From: Burkholderiales bacterium
GTDB lineage: Bacteria; Pseudomonadota; Gammaproteobacteria; Burkholderiales; Burkholderiaceae
Assembly (NCBI GenBank): GCA_947372535.1
Contig: CANBUA010000137.1
Location: 1 to 11,562 of the forward strand
Length of the DNA stretch: 11,562 nt
Reading direction: 5' to 3'
Shown: positions 1 to 6,711 of the stretch, in pieces
Position numbering within the stretch: position 1 is the first letter of the stretch
How the letters are laid out: every line of letters begins with the position of its first letter
The notes under the pieces: model-generated
The model's input: only the letters and a program-made list of their open reading frames with translations
Databases searched by the model: none
What the model was told of the DNA's origin: nothing
Translations under genes and position numbers: made by a program

Positions 1-179
1 AATTCGGATGCGACGGCAGCAGTGACGGCGTGATTCGGTGGGCGCGGCGTCTTTGACGTCGGCTTGACCCCGCCTTCACGAGGCCAGGCACCTCCGCGAT
101 GCCCCGGGGCGACTCCGAACCCCGTACAGTGCGCTGGCACCCCGGCACCGGACCGGGTTCCACCCTGCAGGATGCCGCC

Positions 180-1376
180 ATGACCGACCCGACGCGACAC
201 GCCCCCGTGCCCGTGGGCCGCTGGACGCGCAGCCTGCACCTGGCCCGCCTGTTGCAGATGCGGGGCGCGGTGATGAAACTGGGCCAGCTGCTGTCCATGG
301 ACGGCGACGGTGTGCTGCCCAGCCACTTCAGCCGGTTGCTGGCCAGCCTGCGCAACCAGGCGCACACGATGCCCGCCACGCAGCTGGCCGACGTGCTGGC
401 GCAAGCCTATGGCCCCCACTGGCACCGCCGCTTTCGGCGCTTCAGCTTTGAGCCGGTGGCCGCGGCCTCCATCGGCCAGGTGCACCGCGCCGAGACCCAT
501 GACGGCGAGGTGCTGGCACTCAAGATCCAGTACCCCGGTGTGCGGGCCAGCATCGACAGCGACGTCGCCAACCTCTCGCTGCTGCTCAAGACGCCTGGCC
601 TGGTGCCCGCCGGCGTCGACCTGCAGGACATCCTCCACCGCGTGCGCGAGCAGCTGCATGCCGAGGCCGACTACACCGCCGAAGCCCGGCACCTGAGCAC
701 CTACCGTGAGCTGTTAGGCGAGCAGCCCGACTTCACCGTGCCCCGCGTGCACGGTGCGCACAGCACCGCCCACATCCTGGCCATGGATTTCGTGCCCGGC
801 ACCCCCTTGGATGAATTGATGCGTCCCGGCGTCCCCCAGGCGCAAAGAGACCGGGTGGCGCTGGCCCTGTGCCGCCTGGCCGTGAACGAGTTCTTCCACA
901 TGCGGCTGGTGCAGACCGACCCCAACTTCGGCAACTACCTGTTTGACGCCGACACAGGCCGCGTGGCCTTGCTGGACTTCGGCGCGAGCGAAGCCGTCAG
1001 CGTGGAGCGGGTTGAGCAGCTGCGAGAACTGGGCCGCGCCCTGCGCCAAGCCGACCGTGTGCGGGCCACTGCCGCGGCCAGCGCTGCCGGCCTCATCGGC
1101 GCGCAGGATTCAGCCGCTCAAGCCCAGGGCGTCACGGACCTGCTGATGTTGATGGGCCTGCCCCTGCAAGCGCAAGGCCTGTACGACTTCGGCGCGTCCA
1201 CGCTGGTGAACCAGGCCTTCGTGCGAGGCCAGGCGCAGGCCATGGGCGCAGGCTTCGGCAGTGCGCCGCCCGCCGACCTCTTGTTCCTTCAACGCAAGTT
1301 CGCCGGCACCTTCATGTTGTGCGCGCGCCTGGGCGCCCGGCTGGACATGCAAGCGGTGTTCGGCGACGCGCTGTGA
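180..1376 (+). CDS. ABC1/UbiB-superfamily atypical kinase, COQ8/ADCK3-like
   Basis: Predicted 398-residue atypical protein kinase-like ATPase. In this family COQ8/UbiB proteins support ubiquinone biosynthesis. Visible motifs, in order: KLGQ (residues 33-36, the family KxGQ motif), AAASIGQVH (94-102, Ala-rich nucleotide loop), the Lys in LKIQYPGV (115), the helix Glu in HAEADY (162), QTDPNFGNYLFD (catalytic Asp/Asn, 247-252) and LLDFGAS (metal-binding DFG, 266-268). The wording KIQYPGV, QTDPNFGN and the C-terminal QRKFAGTFMLCARLGARL resembles human COQ8A more than E. coli UbiB, which has HADPHPGN. No membrane segment is visible, unlike UbiB. ATG 180 is chosen over ATG 99 because AGGA (169-172) sits 7 bases upstream and the extra 27 residues look non-conserved. 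It converges with the SDR gene across 39 bp. Family assignment is secure; a ubiquinone role is inference. Confidence 0.9.
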   Translation: MTDPTRHAPVPVGRWTRSLHLARLLQMRGAVMKLGQLLSMDGDGVLPSHFSRLLASLRNQAHTMPATQLADVLAQAYGPHWHRRFRRFSFEPVAAASIGQVHRAETHDGEVLALKIQYPGVRASIDSDVANLSLLLKTPGLVPAGVDLQDILHRVREQLHAEADYTAEARHLSTYRELLGEQPDFTVPRVHGAHSTAHILAMDFVPGTPLDELMRPGVPQAQRDRVALALCRLAVNEFFHMRLVQTDPNFGNYLFDADTGRVALLDFGASEAVSVERVEQLRELGRALRQADRVRATAAASAAGLIGAQDSAAQAQGVTDLLMLMGLPLQAQGLYDFGASTLVNQAFVRGQAQAMGAGFGSAPPADLLFLQRKFAGTFMLCARLGARLDMQAVFGDAL

Positions 1377-1415
1377 CCATCGCCAGCGCCCCCACCAACC
1401 TCACCGCCTGAACCC

Positions 1416-2081
1416 TCACTTGACCAGCGGGCGCACCGTGGTGAAGCCGCCATCCACCGCCAGCACCTGGCCCGTGAGCCGCGACGATTCTGGCGAGAGC
1501 AACCAGTCGATCACCGCCGCCACCTCCTCGGCGGTCTGCACGCCACCCAAGGGGTACTGCTTGCCCGCGCCTTCGCGCATGGCGGGCAGCTTGAGCATGC
1601 CCTGGGTCAGGGGCGTCTCCGTCATGCCCGGCGCCACCACGTTGATGCGCAGCCCCTGGGCCGCGTAGGTCGCGGCCGCGCCGCGCGCCAGCGCCTCCAC
1701 GCCCCCCTTGGCTGCGGCAATGGCCTCGTGGTTGGCCACGCCAATGCGCGCCACCACCGAGCTGCACAGCACCGCCGCACCGGGCCCACCTTCCAGCGAC
1801 GTGACCCAGGCCTGCAGCATCCACAAGCTGCTCTCCAGGTTCACGCGCAGCACCTCGCGCGCCTGATCGGCACGGGTGCGGTGCAAGGGCGCGATCAAGG
1901 TGGCGCCCTCGGGGGTGGTGACATCGGCCTGGATGTGGGCGTCAGCCGGCACCTCGGCCAAGGTGGCCAGGTCACGGCCCACCGCCGCCACCAACAGGCC
2001 GCGGGCGCGCAGCCGTGCCACCAGCGCGCGGCCGATGCCACCACGGGCGCCCGTGACGATTGCAATGTGGTTCAAAGTCAT
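1416..2081 (-). CDS. SDR-like protein lacking the NNAG region and catalytic Tyr
   Basis: 221-residue Rossmann-fold short-chain dehydrogenase/reductase homologue. Visible: the cofactor glycine motif TGARGGIG (10-17), DVT (53-55), the structural Asn in VNLESS (81), the Ser pair CSS (106-108), Lys125, INVVAPGMTETPL (146-158) and the C-terminal TGQVLAVDGGF. Two hallmarks are absent. The YxxxK active site reads IAAAK, with Ile121 in the Tyr place. The NNAG segment is missing: DVTTPEGA runs straight into TLIAPLHRT, leaving 28 residues between D53 and N81 where classical SDRs have about 50. Ser108, Ile121 and Lys125 all lie 30 positions below the classical 138/151/155 numbering, so the shortening is all N-terminal to Asn81. 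The frame is open throughout. It may be a degenerate gene, an in-frame deletion, or a non-catalytic SDR. Same strand as the DUF2177 gene 172 bp upstream, but no clear operon link. Confidence 0.8.
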   Translation of the reverse strand: MTLNHIAIVTGARGGIGRALVARLRARGLLVAAVGRDLATLAEVPADAHIQADVTTPEGATLIAPLHRTRADQAREVLRVNLESSLWMLQAWVTSLEGGPGAAVLCSSVVARIGVANHEAIAAAKGGVEALARGAAATYAAQGLRINVVAPGMTETPLTQGMLKLPAMREGAGKQYPLGGVQTAEEVAAVIDWLLSPESSRLTGQVLAVDGGFTTVRPLVK

Positions 2082-2120
2082 GCAAACAGCGTATCCGTCT
2101 GGACCGTGAAGCGGTCGGCG

Positions 2121-2140
2121 GCGTGTGAGCCTTCACACGC
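2121..2140. promoter_or_regulatory. Perfect inverted repeat upstream of the SDR gene
   Basis: GCGTGTGA-GCCT-TCACACGC is an 8-bp perfect inverted repeat with a 4-base centre, about 40 bp upstream of the SDR start. A smaller repeat, GACCG-N5-CGGTC, lies beside it at 2102-2116. The core TGTGA-N4-TCACA recalls CRP/FNR-type half-sites, but the spacer is 4 rather than 6. There is no T tract on either side, so an operator fits better than a terminator. The rest of the 172-base gap (2082-2253) shows nothing else recognisable. Confidence 0.35.
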
Positions 2141-2253
2141 TGGTGTGGCTCGCAAACAGAGACAGCGCGGGGTCAGGTGCGGCGCTGTGGACCAAGGAGG
2201 ACAGCTCGGTCTGATCTTGCTCTCAGGCGCCGCTCATGGCGGTTGGCAGGCCA

Positions 2254-2661
2254 CTACAACGGCGCCCACCAATCCGCCAGCACCTTGCCACCGGCAGCGG
2301 CCGCCGCGCTGACGCAAGTGCCCCAGGCCATGTCCACCAGCGACAAGCCAAGGGGCCATTGTTGGAGCGTGGCCAGGTTGGTGAGGTCATAGGTGGCATA
2401 GGCAAAAAAGCCGAACAGTGCCGCCATGCCAACGGTCTTGCCCCATCCCGGCGCGGGCCCGGCAGGCAACACCGCAAACACCACCAGCCCCAGCCCGAAC
2501 AGCGCGTAAAACAGCATCGCCACCGGCACATTGGGCCTGTCGGCCATCAGGTGACCGATGCCTTGCTGGTACATCGGCTTGGCGACCAGGCCCAGCCACA
2601 GCAAGTCCAGCCCCACCATCACGACCAGTGTGCCGATGTAGGCTGCAAGTTGTCTCTTCAT
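2254..2661 (-). CDS. DUF2177 family integral membrane protein
   Basis: 135-residue very hydrophobic protein with four predicted membrane segments (about residues 5-27, 45-66, 75-95 and 104-128). The signatures DLLWLGLVAKPMY near the N-terminus and YDLTNLATLQQWP...VDMAWG in the third/fourth helix region are typical of DUF2177; length is normal for the family. Molecular function is unknown for the family. The start codon overlaps the stop of the upstream stress-protein gene (TCAT on the plus strand at 2658-2661, read as ATGA), and no good Shine-Dalgarno sequence precedes it, so translation is probably coupled. The pairing suggests an envelope role under the same stress control as its partner; this is inference. 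Confidence 0.88.
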   Translation of the reverse strand: MKRQLAAYIGTLVVMVGLDLLWLGLVAKPMYQQGIGHLMADRPNVPVAMLFYALFGLGLVVFAVLPAGPAPGWGKTVGMAALFGFFAYATYDLTNLATLQQWPLGLSLVDMAWGTCVSAAAAAGGKVLADWWAPL

Positions 2662-3191
2662 GTTTGCGGCGCTGGCGTTGCGGCCTGTGTGGACGCCGAC
2701 AAGGCGGTGTGCGATCCATGCTCGCCCATCGCCACGGGCTTGCCTGAAACAACGGAGGCGATCATCCCGAACACACGCACCATCTTGCTGCTGGGCCCAT
2801 CCCAGTAGTCGGCCCTATCGGGAACGAATTTCAGCAGTGCCAGGTTGCCCGAGTCGGGGCCACTCGGAAACCAGGGCTTGGCGAACACGGTCCACAAGCT
2901 CTGGATGCGCGCGCGGTCGATGTCGATTTCGCCATGGCCCGACAGCGACACATAGGCGCCTTCATCCCGGTCCGTGAAACCGAGATTGACCGCGCGCAGT
3001 TGATCAACTTTCGCTGACTGCACGTCAATGAAAAACCAGATTGCGCCTTGGGCATCCATTTCCAGCGCGGTCATCGGGCGGCTGGCCAAGGCACCATCGG
3101 CGTCCAGGGTTGTCAGCATGGCGATCGGGATGTTCTCGATCAGCTTGGCGACGTGGGTGAGTTCGGCACTGGTCTGGGTTGCGATCTTCAT
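2658..3191 (-). CDS. General stress protein, pyridoxamine 5'-phosphate oxidase-like FMN-binding split barrel
   Basis: 177-residue split beta-barrel protein of the general-stress-protein-26 type (Pyrid_ox_like). Recognised from IPIAMLTTLDADGALASRPM near the N-terminus, IWFFIDVQSAKVDQL, YVSLSGHGEI, then LWTVFAKPWFPSGPDSGNLALLKFVPDRADYWDG, which is the usual C-terminal half of this group. Members bind FMN or related flavins; a substrate is rarely known. The last 20 or so residues (Ala/Thr/Ser/Pro-rich) look like an unstructured extension. ATG 3191 is supported by AGAGG (plus-strand CCTCT, 3199-3203), 7 bases upstream. It is the first gene of an operon with the DUF2177 protein and divergent from katG across 185 bp, so the two stress genes may share control. 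Confidence 0.9.
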   Translation of the reverse strand: MKIATQTSAELTHVAKLIENIPIAMLTTLDADGALASRPMTALEMDAQGAIWFFIDVQSAKVDQLRAVNLGFTDRDEGAYVSLSGHGEIDIDRARIQSLWTVFAKPWFPSGPDSGNLALLKFVPDRADYWDGPSSKMVRVFGMIASVVSGKPVAMGEHGSHTALSASTQAATPAPQT

Positions 3192-3323
3192 GGGTGAACC
3201 TCTTCATTCGGTGAATTGAGCATGCAACTGGCGCGCCGGGTGATGTGCAAGTGAGCGAGACGCCTGAACTCTGAAACCCCGCGCGCCGATGGTCTGTGCG
3301 TTGACCCACGTCGCGGGCACAAC

Positions 3324-3337
3324 CCAAGGTGCCTTGG
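3324..3337. promoter_or_regulatory. 14-bp perfect palindrome in the katG/stress-protein intergenic region
   Basis: CCAAGGTGCCTTGG (6-bp arms, 2-base centre) lies 40 bp upstream of the katG ATG, in the 185-bp region shared with the divergent stress operon. It is a possible repressor or activator site. The OxyR pattern (ATAG-N7-CTAT repeats) was looked for and is not evident. TTGACC at 3301-3306 could be a -35 for katG, but no convincing -10 follows. Confidence 0.3.
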
Positions 3338-3366
3338 CGCACAGAACGTTGCGGCGCCTTCAGCGA

Positions 3367-3380
3367 CCATGGCGCCATGG
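3367..3380. promoter_or_regulatory. Palindrome covering the katG start codon
   Basis: CCATGGCGCCATGG is a perfect 14-bp palindrome that contains two ATGs in different frames (3369 and 3377); the second is the katG start. No Shine-Dalgarno sequence is seen within 15 bases upstream. In the mRNA it could form a small hairpin (CCATG/CATGG stem, GCGC loop) over the start codon. A role in translation is speculative, and the palindrome may be chance. Confidence 0.25.
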
Positions 3381-5668
3381 ACTCCACCACCCCTGACAAG
3401 ACCAACACGGCCACCCACCAGATGGAGGGCCGGTGCCCGTTCGGCGGCGATCGGGTGGGCGGCGCATTCGGAACGCCTCCAACCCTGGAGGACTGGTATC
3501 CGGACCGCCTGCGGGTTGAGCTCCTGCATCAGAACGGTGTCGCGGCGGACCCGCTCGGCCCGGATTTCGACCACGCCGCCGAGTTCGCGAAGCTCGACTT
3601 CGAGGCGCTGAAGAACGACATCAAGCAGTTCCTGATCACCTCGGTCGACTGGTGGCCGTCCGACTATCACCACTACGGCCCGCAGATGGTTCGCATGGCA
3701 TGGCACGCGTCCGGCACCTACCGCATCGCCGACGGCCGAGGCGGCGCAGGCACGGCCATGCAGCGCTTCGCCCCCATCAGCAGCTGGTGGGACAACGGGA
3801 ACACCGACAAGTCCCGCCGTCTCCTCCAGCCGATCAAGCACAAGTACGGCAACGGCTTGTCCTGGGGCGACCTCATGATCCTGACCGGCAACTGCGCGTT
3901 GGAGATCATGGGGGTGCCCACCTACGGCTTCGGTGGCGGGCGACGCGACGCCTGGGAGGCCGACAACGCGACGTATTGGGGCCCCGAAATCTGGGACCCG
4001 AAGCATGTCGATGGCTTCAACAGCATGGTCAGGCGTGACAAGCGATGGCGCGGCCAGAACGGCGACCCCGATTACGACCTCGAAAATCCGCTGGCGGCAA
4101 CGCACCAGGCGCTGATCTACGTGAATCCAGAGGGGCCATACGCCAATGGTGACCCCATGGGGTCGGCTCGCGACATCCGCATCTCGTTCACCCGGATGGC
4201 GATGAACGACGAAGAGACGGTGGCGCTGATCGCGGGCGGCCACGCGTTCGGCAAGAGCCACGGCATGGTGTCGCCGAAGGACGTCGGTCCGCCTCCCGAA
4301 ATTGCGCCCATGGAGGCCATGGGTCTGGGATGGGCCAATCCGGAGGGCCCGGGCTATGCGCAATACACGATGACGAACGGGATCGAAGGCAGCTGGACGC
4401 CCAACCCCACGCAGTGGGACAACAGCTACCTCGAGAACCTGTTCAAGTTCGAATGGCAGCAGATCAAGAGCCCGGCCGGTGCACTGCAGTGGACACCGAC
4501 GGACCCGCATGCACCCAAGACACCCGATGCGCACGTCCAAGGTCAGATGAACGATCTGATGATGATGACCAGCGACATCGCGCTCAAGGTCGACCCGGAG
4601 TTCCGCAAGGTCTGCGAGAAGTTCCTGGCGGACTTCGACGCCTTCACTCAGGCGTTCTCGAAGGCCTGGTACAAGCTGACCCACCGGGACATGGGGCCTC
4701 GGTATCGCTACCTCGGCCCTGAGGTGAGGATCGAGGACGGTTTGATGTGGCAGGACCCCCTGCCAGAGCGCAACCATGCGCTGGTCGGCGAGGCGGACAT
4801 CGCTGGGTTGAAGCAGGCCATCCTCGCCACAGGCCTGTCGGTGTCCGATCTCGTGTTCACCGCTTTCTCTGCGGCCGCCACCTACCGCGACAGCGACAAG
4901 CGTGGCGGTGCAAACGGTGGACGACTGGCGCTGGCGCCTCAGAAGGACTGGGTGGTCAACCGCCGCGCGGGCCCGGTCGTCGAGAAGCTGCGCGGCACCA
5001 TGGCCGACTTCAACGGCAGGCAGGGCGCTGGCAAGCAGATCTCGCTGGCAGACATGATCGTTCTGGGCGGCTGCGCGGCCGTCGAACGCGCAGCCCGTGA
5101 GTCGGGCATCGAGGCCACGGTGCCGTTCACGCCGGGGCGTGTCGACACCACCCAGCAGCTGACCGATGTGGAGATGTTCGAGTGGTTGAAGCCGGTCGTG
5201 GACGGCTTTCGCAATTACACCGACGAGCACTTCGGGCAGGTCTCGCAGGGCGTCTCTCCGGAAGAGTTTTTCCTCGACAAGGCCCACCTGATGAGGCTGT
5301 CCGCTCCGCAATGGACGGTGCTCACGGGAGGGCTGCGGGTGCTCAATGCGAACCACGATGCATCAGACCTTGGCATCTTCACGAAGCAGGTCGGCGTGTT
5401 GACCAACGACTTCTTCGTCCACCTCACCGACACCGATTTGGTCTGGGAGAAGGCCGCGGCGGATGGCTTGAGCTTCGTGCTCAAGGATCGCGCATCGGGC
5501 GCCCCGAAATTCAGGGCATCGCGCAACGACTTGGTCTTCGGGTCCAACGCGCAGTTGCGTTCAATCTGCGATGTCTATGCCGCCAGCGACGGACACCCGC
5601 GTTTCGTGAATGACTTCATCCAGGTGTGGGACAAGGTGATGATGCTGGACCGATTCGACGTCAAGTGA
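3377..5668 (+). CDS. katG: Catalase-peroxidase KatG
   Basis: 763-residue bifunctional haem enzyme that removes hydrogen peroxide (catalase plus peroxidase). The N-terminal haem domain holds the distal triad R106/W109/H110 ([10 protein letters not shown]) and the proximal H289 ([10 protein letters not shown]). The Met-Tyr-Trp adduct residues are all present: W109, Y248 (IYVNPEGP) and M274 (RMAMND). The Arg of [11 protein letters not shown], which helps catalase activity, is kept. The second, haem-free domain runs to [12 protein letters not shown], the usual end. Length slightly exceeds the common 720-740, mainly through about 17 extra residues between WEADN and LIYVNPEGP (LL1 loop, near nt 3955-4100). 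Asn334 aligns with Ser315 of the M. tuberculosis enzyme (alignment from memory). ATG 3377 is chosen because family N-termini begin near MDSTTPDK; a GTG at 3329 would add 16 unconserved residues. No signal peptide, so cytoplasmic. Confidence 0.97.
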   Translation: MDSTTPDKTNTATHQMEGRCPFGGDRVGGAFGTPPTLEDWYPDRLRVELLHQNGVAADPLGPDFDHAAEFAKLDFEALKNDIKQFLITSVDWWPSDYHHYGPQMVRMAWHASGTYRIADGRGGAGTAMQRFAPISSWWDNGNTDKSRRLLQPIKHKYGNGLSWGDLMILTGNCALEIMGVPTYGFGGGRRDAWEADNATYWGPEIWDPKHVDGFNSMVRRDKRWRGQNGDPDYDLENPLAATHQALIYVNPEGPYANGDPMGSARDIRISFTRMAMNDEETVALIAGGHAFGKSHGMVSPKDVGPPPEIAPMEAMGLGWANPEGPGYAQYTMTNGIEGSWTPNPTQWDNSYLENLFKFEWQQIKSPAGALQWTPTDPHAPKTPDAHVQGQMNDLMMMTSDIALKVDPEFRKVCEKFLADFDAFTQAFSKAWYKLTHRDMGPRYRYLGPEVRIEDGLMWQDPLPERNHALVGEADIAGLKQAILATGLSVSDLVFTAFSAAATYRDSDKRGGANGGRLALAPQKDWVVNRRAGPVVEKLRGTMADFNGRQGAGKQISLADMIVLGGCAAVERAARESGIEATVPFTPGRVDTTQQLTDVEMFEWLKPVVDGFRNYTDEHFGQVSQGVSPEEFFLDKAHLMRLSAPQWTVLTGGLRVLNANHDASDLGIFTKQVGVLTNDFFVHLTDTDLVWEKAAADGLSFVLKDRASGAPKFRASRNDLVFGSNAQLRSICDVYAASDGHPRFVNDFIQVWDKVMMLDRFDVK

Positions 5669-5709
5669 TCTGCCCCCTCGTGCCCCGTACCCGTTGAATG
5701 GCAGCTCTG

Positions 5710-5724
5710 CAGCAGTCGCTGCTG
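5710..5724. terminator. Weak hairpin downstream of katG
   Basis: CAGCAG-TCG-CTGCTG forms a 6-bp stem about 40 bases after the katG stop, followed by only TTGG rather than a T run. It is a poor match to an intrinsic terminator and could simply aid 3' end stability. The remaining convergent gap up to 5957 (about 290 bases) has no recognisable gene: the short open frames in it show no family motif, and the sequence holds only small chance repeats (for example GTGGAC near 5835 with GTCCAC near 5866). Confidence 0.25.
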
Positions 5725-5957
5725 TTGGCGGTCACGCAATGCACCCATGGTCTTGGCCACAACGCGGTCAATGGGCCAACGCGCCCGAAGCCACAGGAAT
5801 GACCGGTTTCGACGGCATTGCTGACATCGTCGCGGTGGACGCTCAGTCAGCGCCGCTTCGGCCGGTCCACTGACTGCCCCTCAAGGCGCCGAATTCACGC
5901 ACCCGACCTTTCGGCGACATCACCTGGTGCGTGGTTCCGTCGCGCGCCAGCTGGTCG

Positions 5958-6557
5958 TCAGTGGTTGAAGCGCAGCACGAGGCTCGCGGCGCCGAGCGCC
6001 TTGCCGCCCTTGAGTGCGTCCAGCACCGCCGTCTTGTCCAGCCCCGGCGGCAGCGCGCCTGCTTCGAGCGACGTGGCGATCAGCGTGAAGACGTAGTGCT
6101 GCGGCGCATTGCCGCGAGGCGGGCAGGGGCCGAGGCAAGGCATGCCCAGGGCGTTCTTGCCACTGCTGAAGCCGGCCGGTGCGGCGACGGCTGCAGCCTC
6201 GGGCAGCCCGTTCGTGCCGGGCGCAATGCCATAGGCGACCCAGTGGTTCACGCCAAGGCCGGCACGGCCCGCCTGGTCGTCCATCAGGATCACGAAGCTG
6301 CGTGTGGCCGCCGGTGCGCGGGCCCAGGCCAGCGCCGGCGACAGGTTCTCGCCGACGCAGTTGGCGTTGTTCGGGTTCTTGCCGGCGTAGCGGGTGTCGA
6401 GCGGCGCGTTGTCGGCGCGGCCTGGCGACCACAGTGCGAAGCCGAAGCCCGGGTCGCCGACTGGCGCGGCGTCGGGGGACATCGCCGCACAGCCTGCCAG
6501 CGCAAGCGCGGCAGCGGCCAAGCCGATGCTGCTTCGGAGATTGACGATCAGGTCCAT
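5958..6557 (-). CDS. PEBP/YbhB-family (Raf kinase inhibitor-like) lipoprotein
   Basis: 199-residue protein with an N-terminal lipoprotein signal: hydrophobic SSIGLAAAALALAGC with the lipobox Cys at about residue 23, so membrane-anchored outside the cytoplasm. The mature part is a phosphatidylethanolamine-binding-protein fold: LSPALAWARAPAATRSFVILMDD, NHWVAYGI, and GPCPPRGN...HYVFTLIAT. The usual DPDAP ligand-pocket motif is altered to DDQAGRAG, and the GTHRY-type segment reads GNAPQHY. Bacterial members have no settled substrate. ATG 6557 is chosen over upstream in-frame ATGs because GAGGTG lies 6 bases upstream and the signal peptide then starts correctly; the longer frame would run across the divergent promoter. 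It is divergent from the Acg/TetR operon, which suggests shared or linked control. Confidence 0.87.
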   Translation of the reverse strand: MDLIVNLRSSIGLAAAALALAGCAAMSPDAAPVGDPGFGFALWSPGRADNAPLDTRYAGKNPNNANCVGENLSPALAWARAPAATRSFVILMDDQAGRAGLGVNHWVAYGIAPGTNGLPEAAAVAAPAGFSSGKNALGMPCLGPCPPRGNAPQHYVFTLIATSLEAGALPPGLDKTAVLDALKGGKALGAASLVLRFNH

Positions 6558-6576
6558 GAGGTTCACCTCGAGCCGC

Positions 6577-6605
6577 AATATCGCTGAAAGAAACGCACAT
6601 CGCAA
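6577..6605 (-). promoter_or_regulatory. Possible promoter for the PEBP lipoprotein gene
   Basis: On the minus strand TTGCGA (plus 6600-6605) and GATATT (plus 6577-6582) are separated by 17 bases, a sigma-70-like layout. Transcription would begin near 6570, giving a very short leader with the Shine-Dalgarno at its 5' end, which is a point against it. Confidence 0.3.
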
Positions 6606-6614
6606 CACCCATGC

Positions 6615-6630
6615 GCAGTCCTCGGACTGC
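6615..6630. promoter_or_regulatory. Inverted repeat next to the PEBP gene promoter
   Basis: GCAGTCC-TC-GGACTGC has 7-bp perfect arms and a 2-base centre. It lies just upstream of the candidate PEBP promoter and 20 bp upstream of the Acg operon -35. Its sequence is unrelated to the TGTCAC repeats, so it could bind a second regulator. Confidence 0.4.
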
Positions 6631-6649
6631 ATCGCGCAATGGCTCATGC

Positions 6650-6679
6650 TTGACATGTCACCAATAGGTGACATACTAT
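6650..6679 (+). promoter_or_regulatory. Sigma-70-type promoter of the Acg/TetR operon
   Basis: TTGACA (6650-6655, perfect -35) and TACTAT (6674-6679, -10) are 18 bases apart, placing the start of transcription near 6686 and giving a leader of about 25 bases before the ATG at 6712. The whole spacer is the first inverted repeat, so a protein bound there would sit between the two promoter elements. Confidence 0.7.
6656..6673. promoter_or_regulatory. Operator 1: inverted repeat filling the promoter spacer
   Basis: TGTCACCAATAGGTGACA has 7-bp perfect arms and a 4-base centre. It occupies exactly the 18 bases between the -35 and the -10. Length and position are typical for TetR-family operators, and the likely binder is the TetR protein encoded at 7936-8622 in the same operon. 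The -35 itself (TTGACA) can be read as a further degenerate half-site. Confidence 0.7.
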
Positions 6680-6680
6680 T

Positions 6681-6698
6681 TGTCACCACACAGTGACA
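6681..6698. promoter_or_regulatory. Operator 2: second copy of the inverted repeat over the transcription start
   Basis: TGTCACCACACAGTGACA (TGTCAC-N6-GTGACA, 18 bp) matches operator 1 in length and consensus. The centres are 25 bp apart. It begins one base after the -10 and covers the predicted transcription start. Half-sites of alternating orientation therefore run through the promoter without long gaps (GGTGACA at 6667 and TGTCACC at 6681 also form an inverted pair). Confidence 0.65.
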
Positions 6699-6711
6699 TT
6701 TGGGAGTGAAC

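Noticed and set aside
1..5. Window begins with AATTC, like an EcoRI-cut end
   Set aside because: Could hint at a cloned fragment, but five bases at an arbitrary window edge are not evidence.
99..179. N-terminal extension of the ABC1 kinase from ATG 99
   Set aside because: The 27 added residues look random, and the ATG at 180 has a better-spaced AGGA.
1377..1415. Terminator between the convergent ABC1 and SDR genes
   Set aside because: The 39 bases show no inverted repeat or T run.
3188..5356. 722-codon open frame on the minus strand
   Set aside because: It lies entirely antisense to katG, whose motifs are unmistakable. The translation is His/Arg/Val-rich without any family signature, a usual by-product of high-GC codon bias.
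5818..6096. 92-codon plus-strand frame between katG and the PEBP gene
   Set aside because: No recognisable motif, Ser/Arg-rich shadow composition, and half of it is antisense to the PEBP gene.
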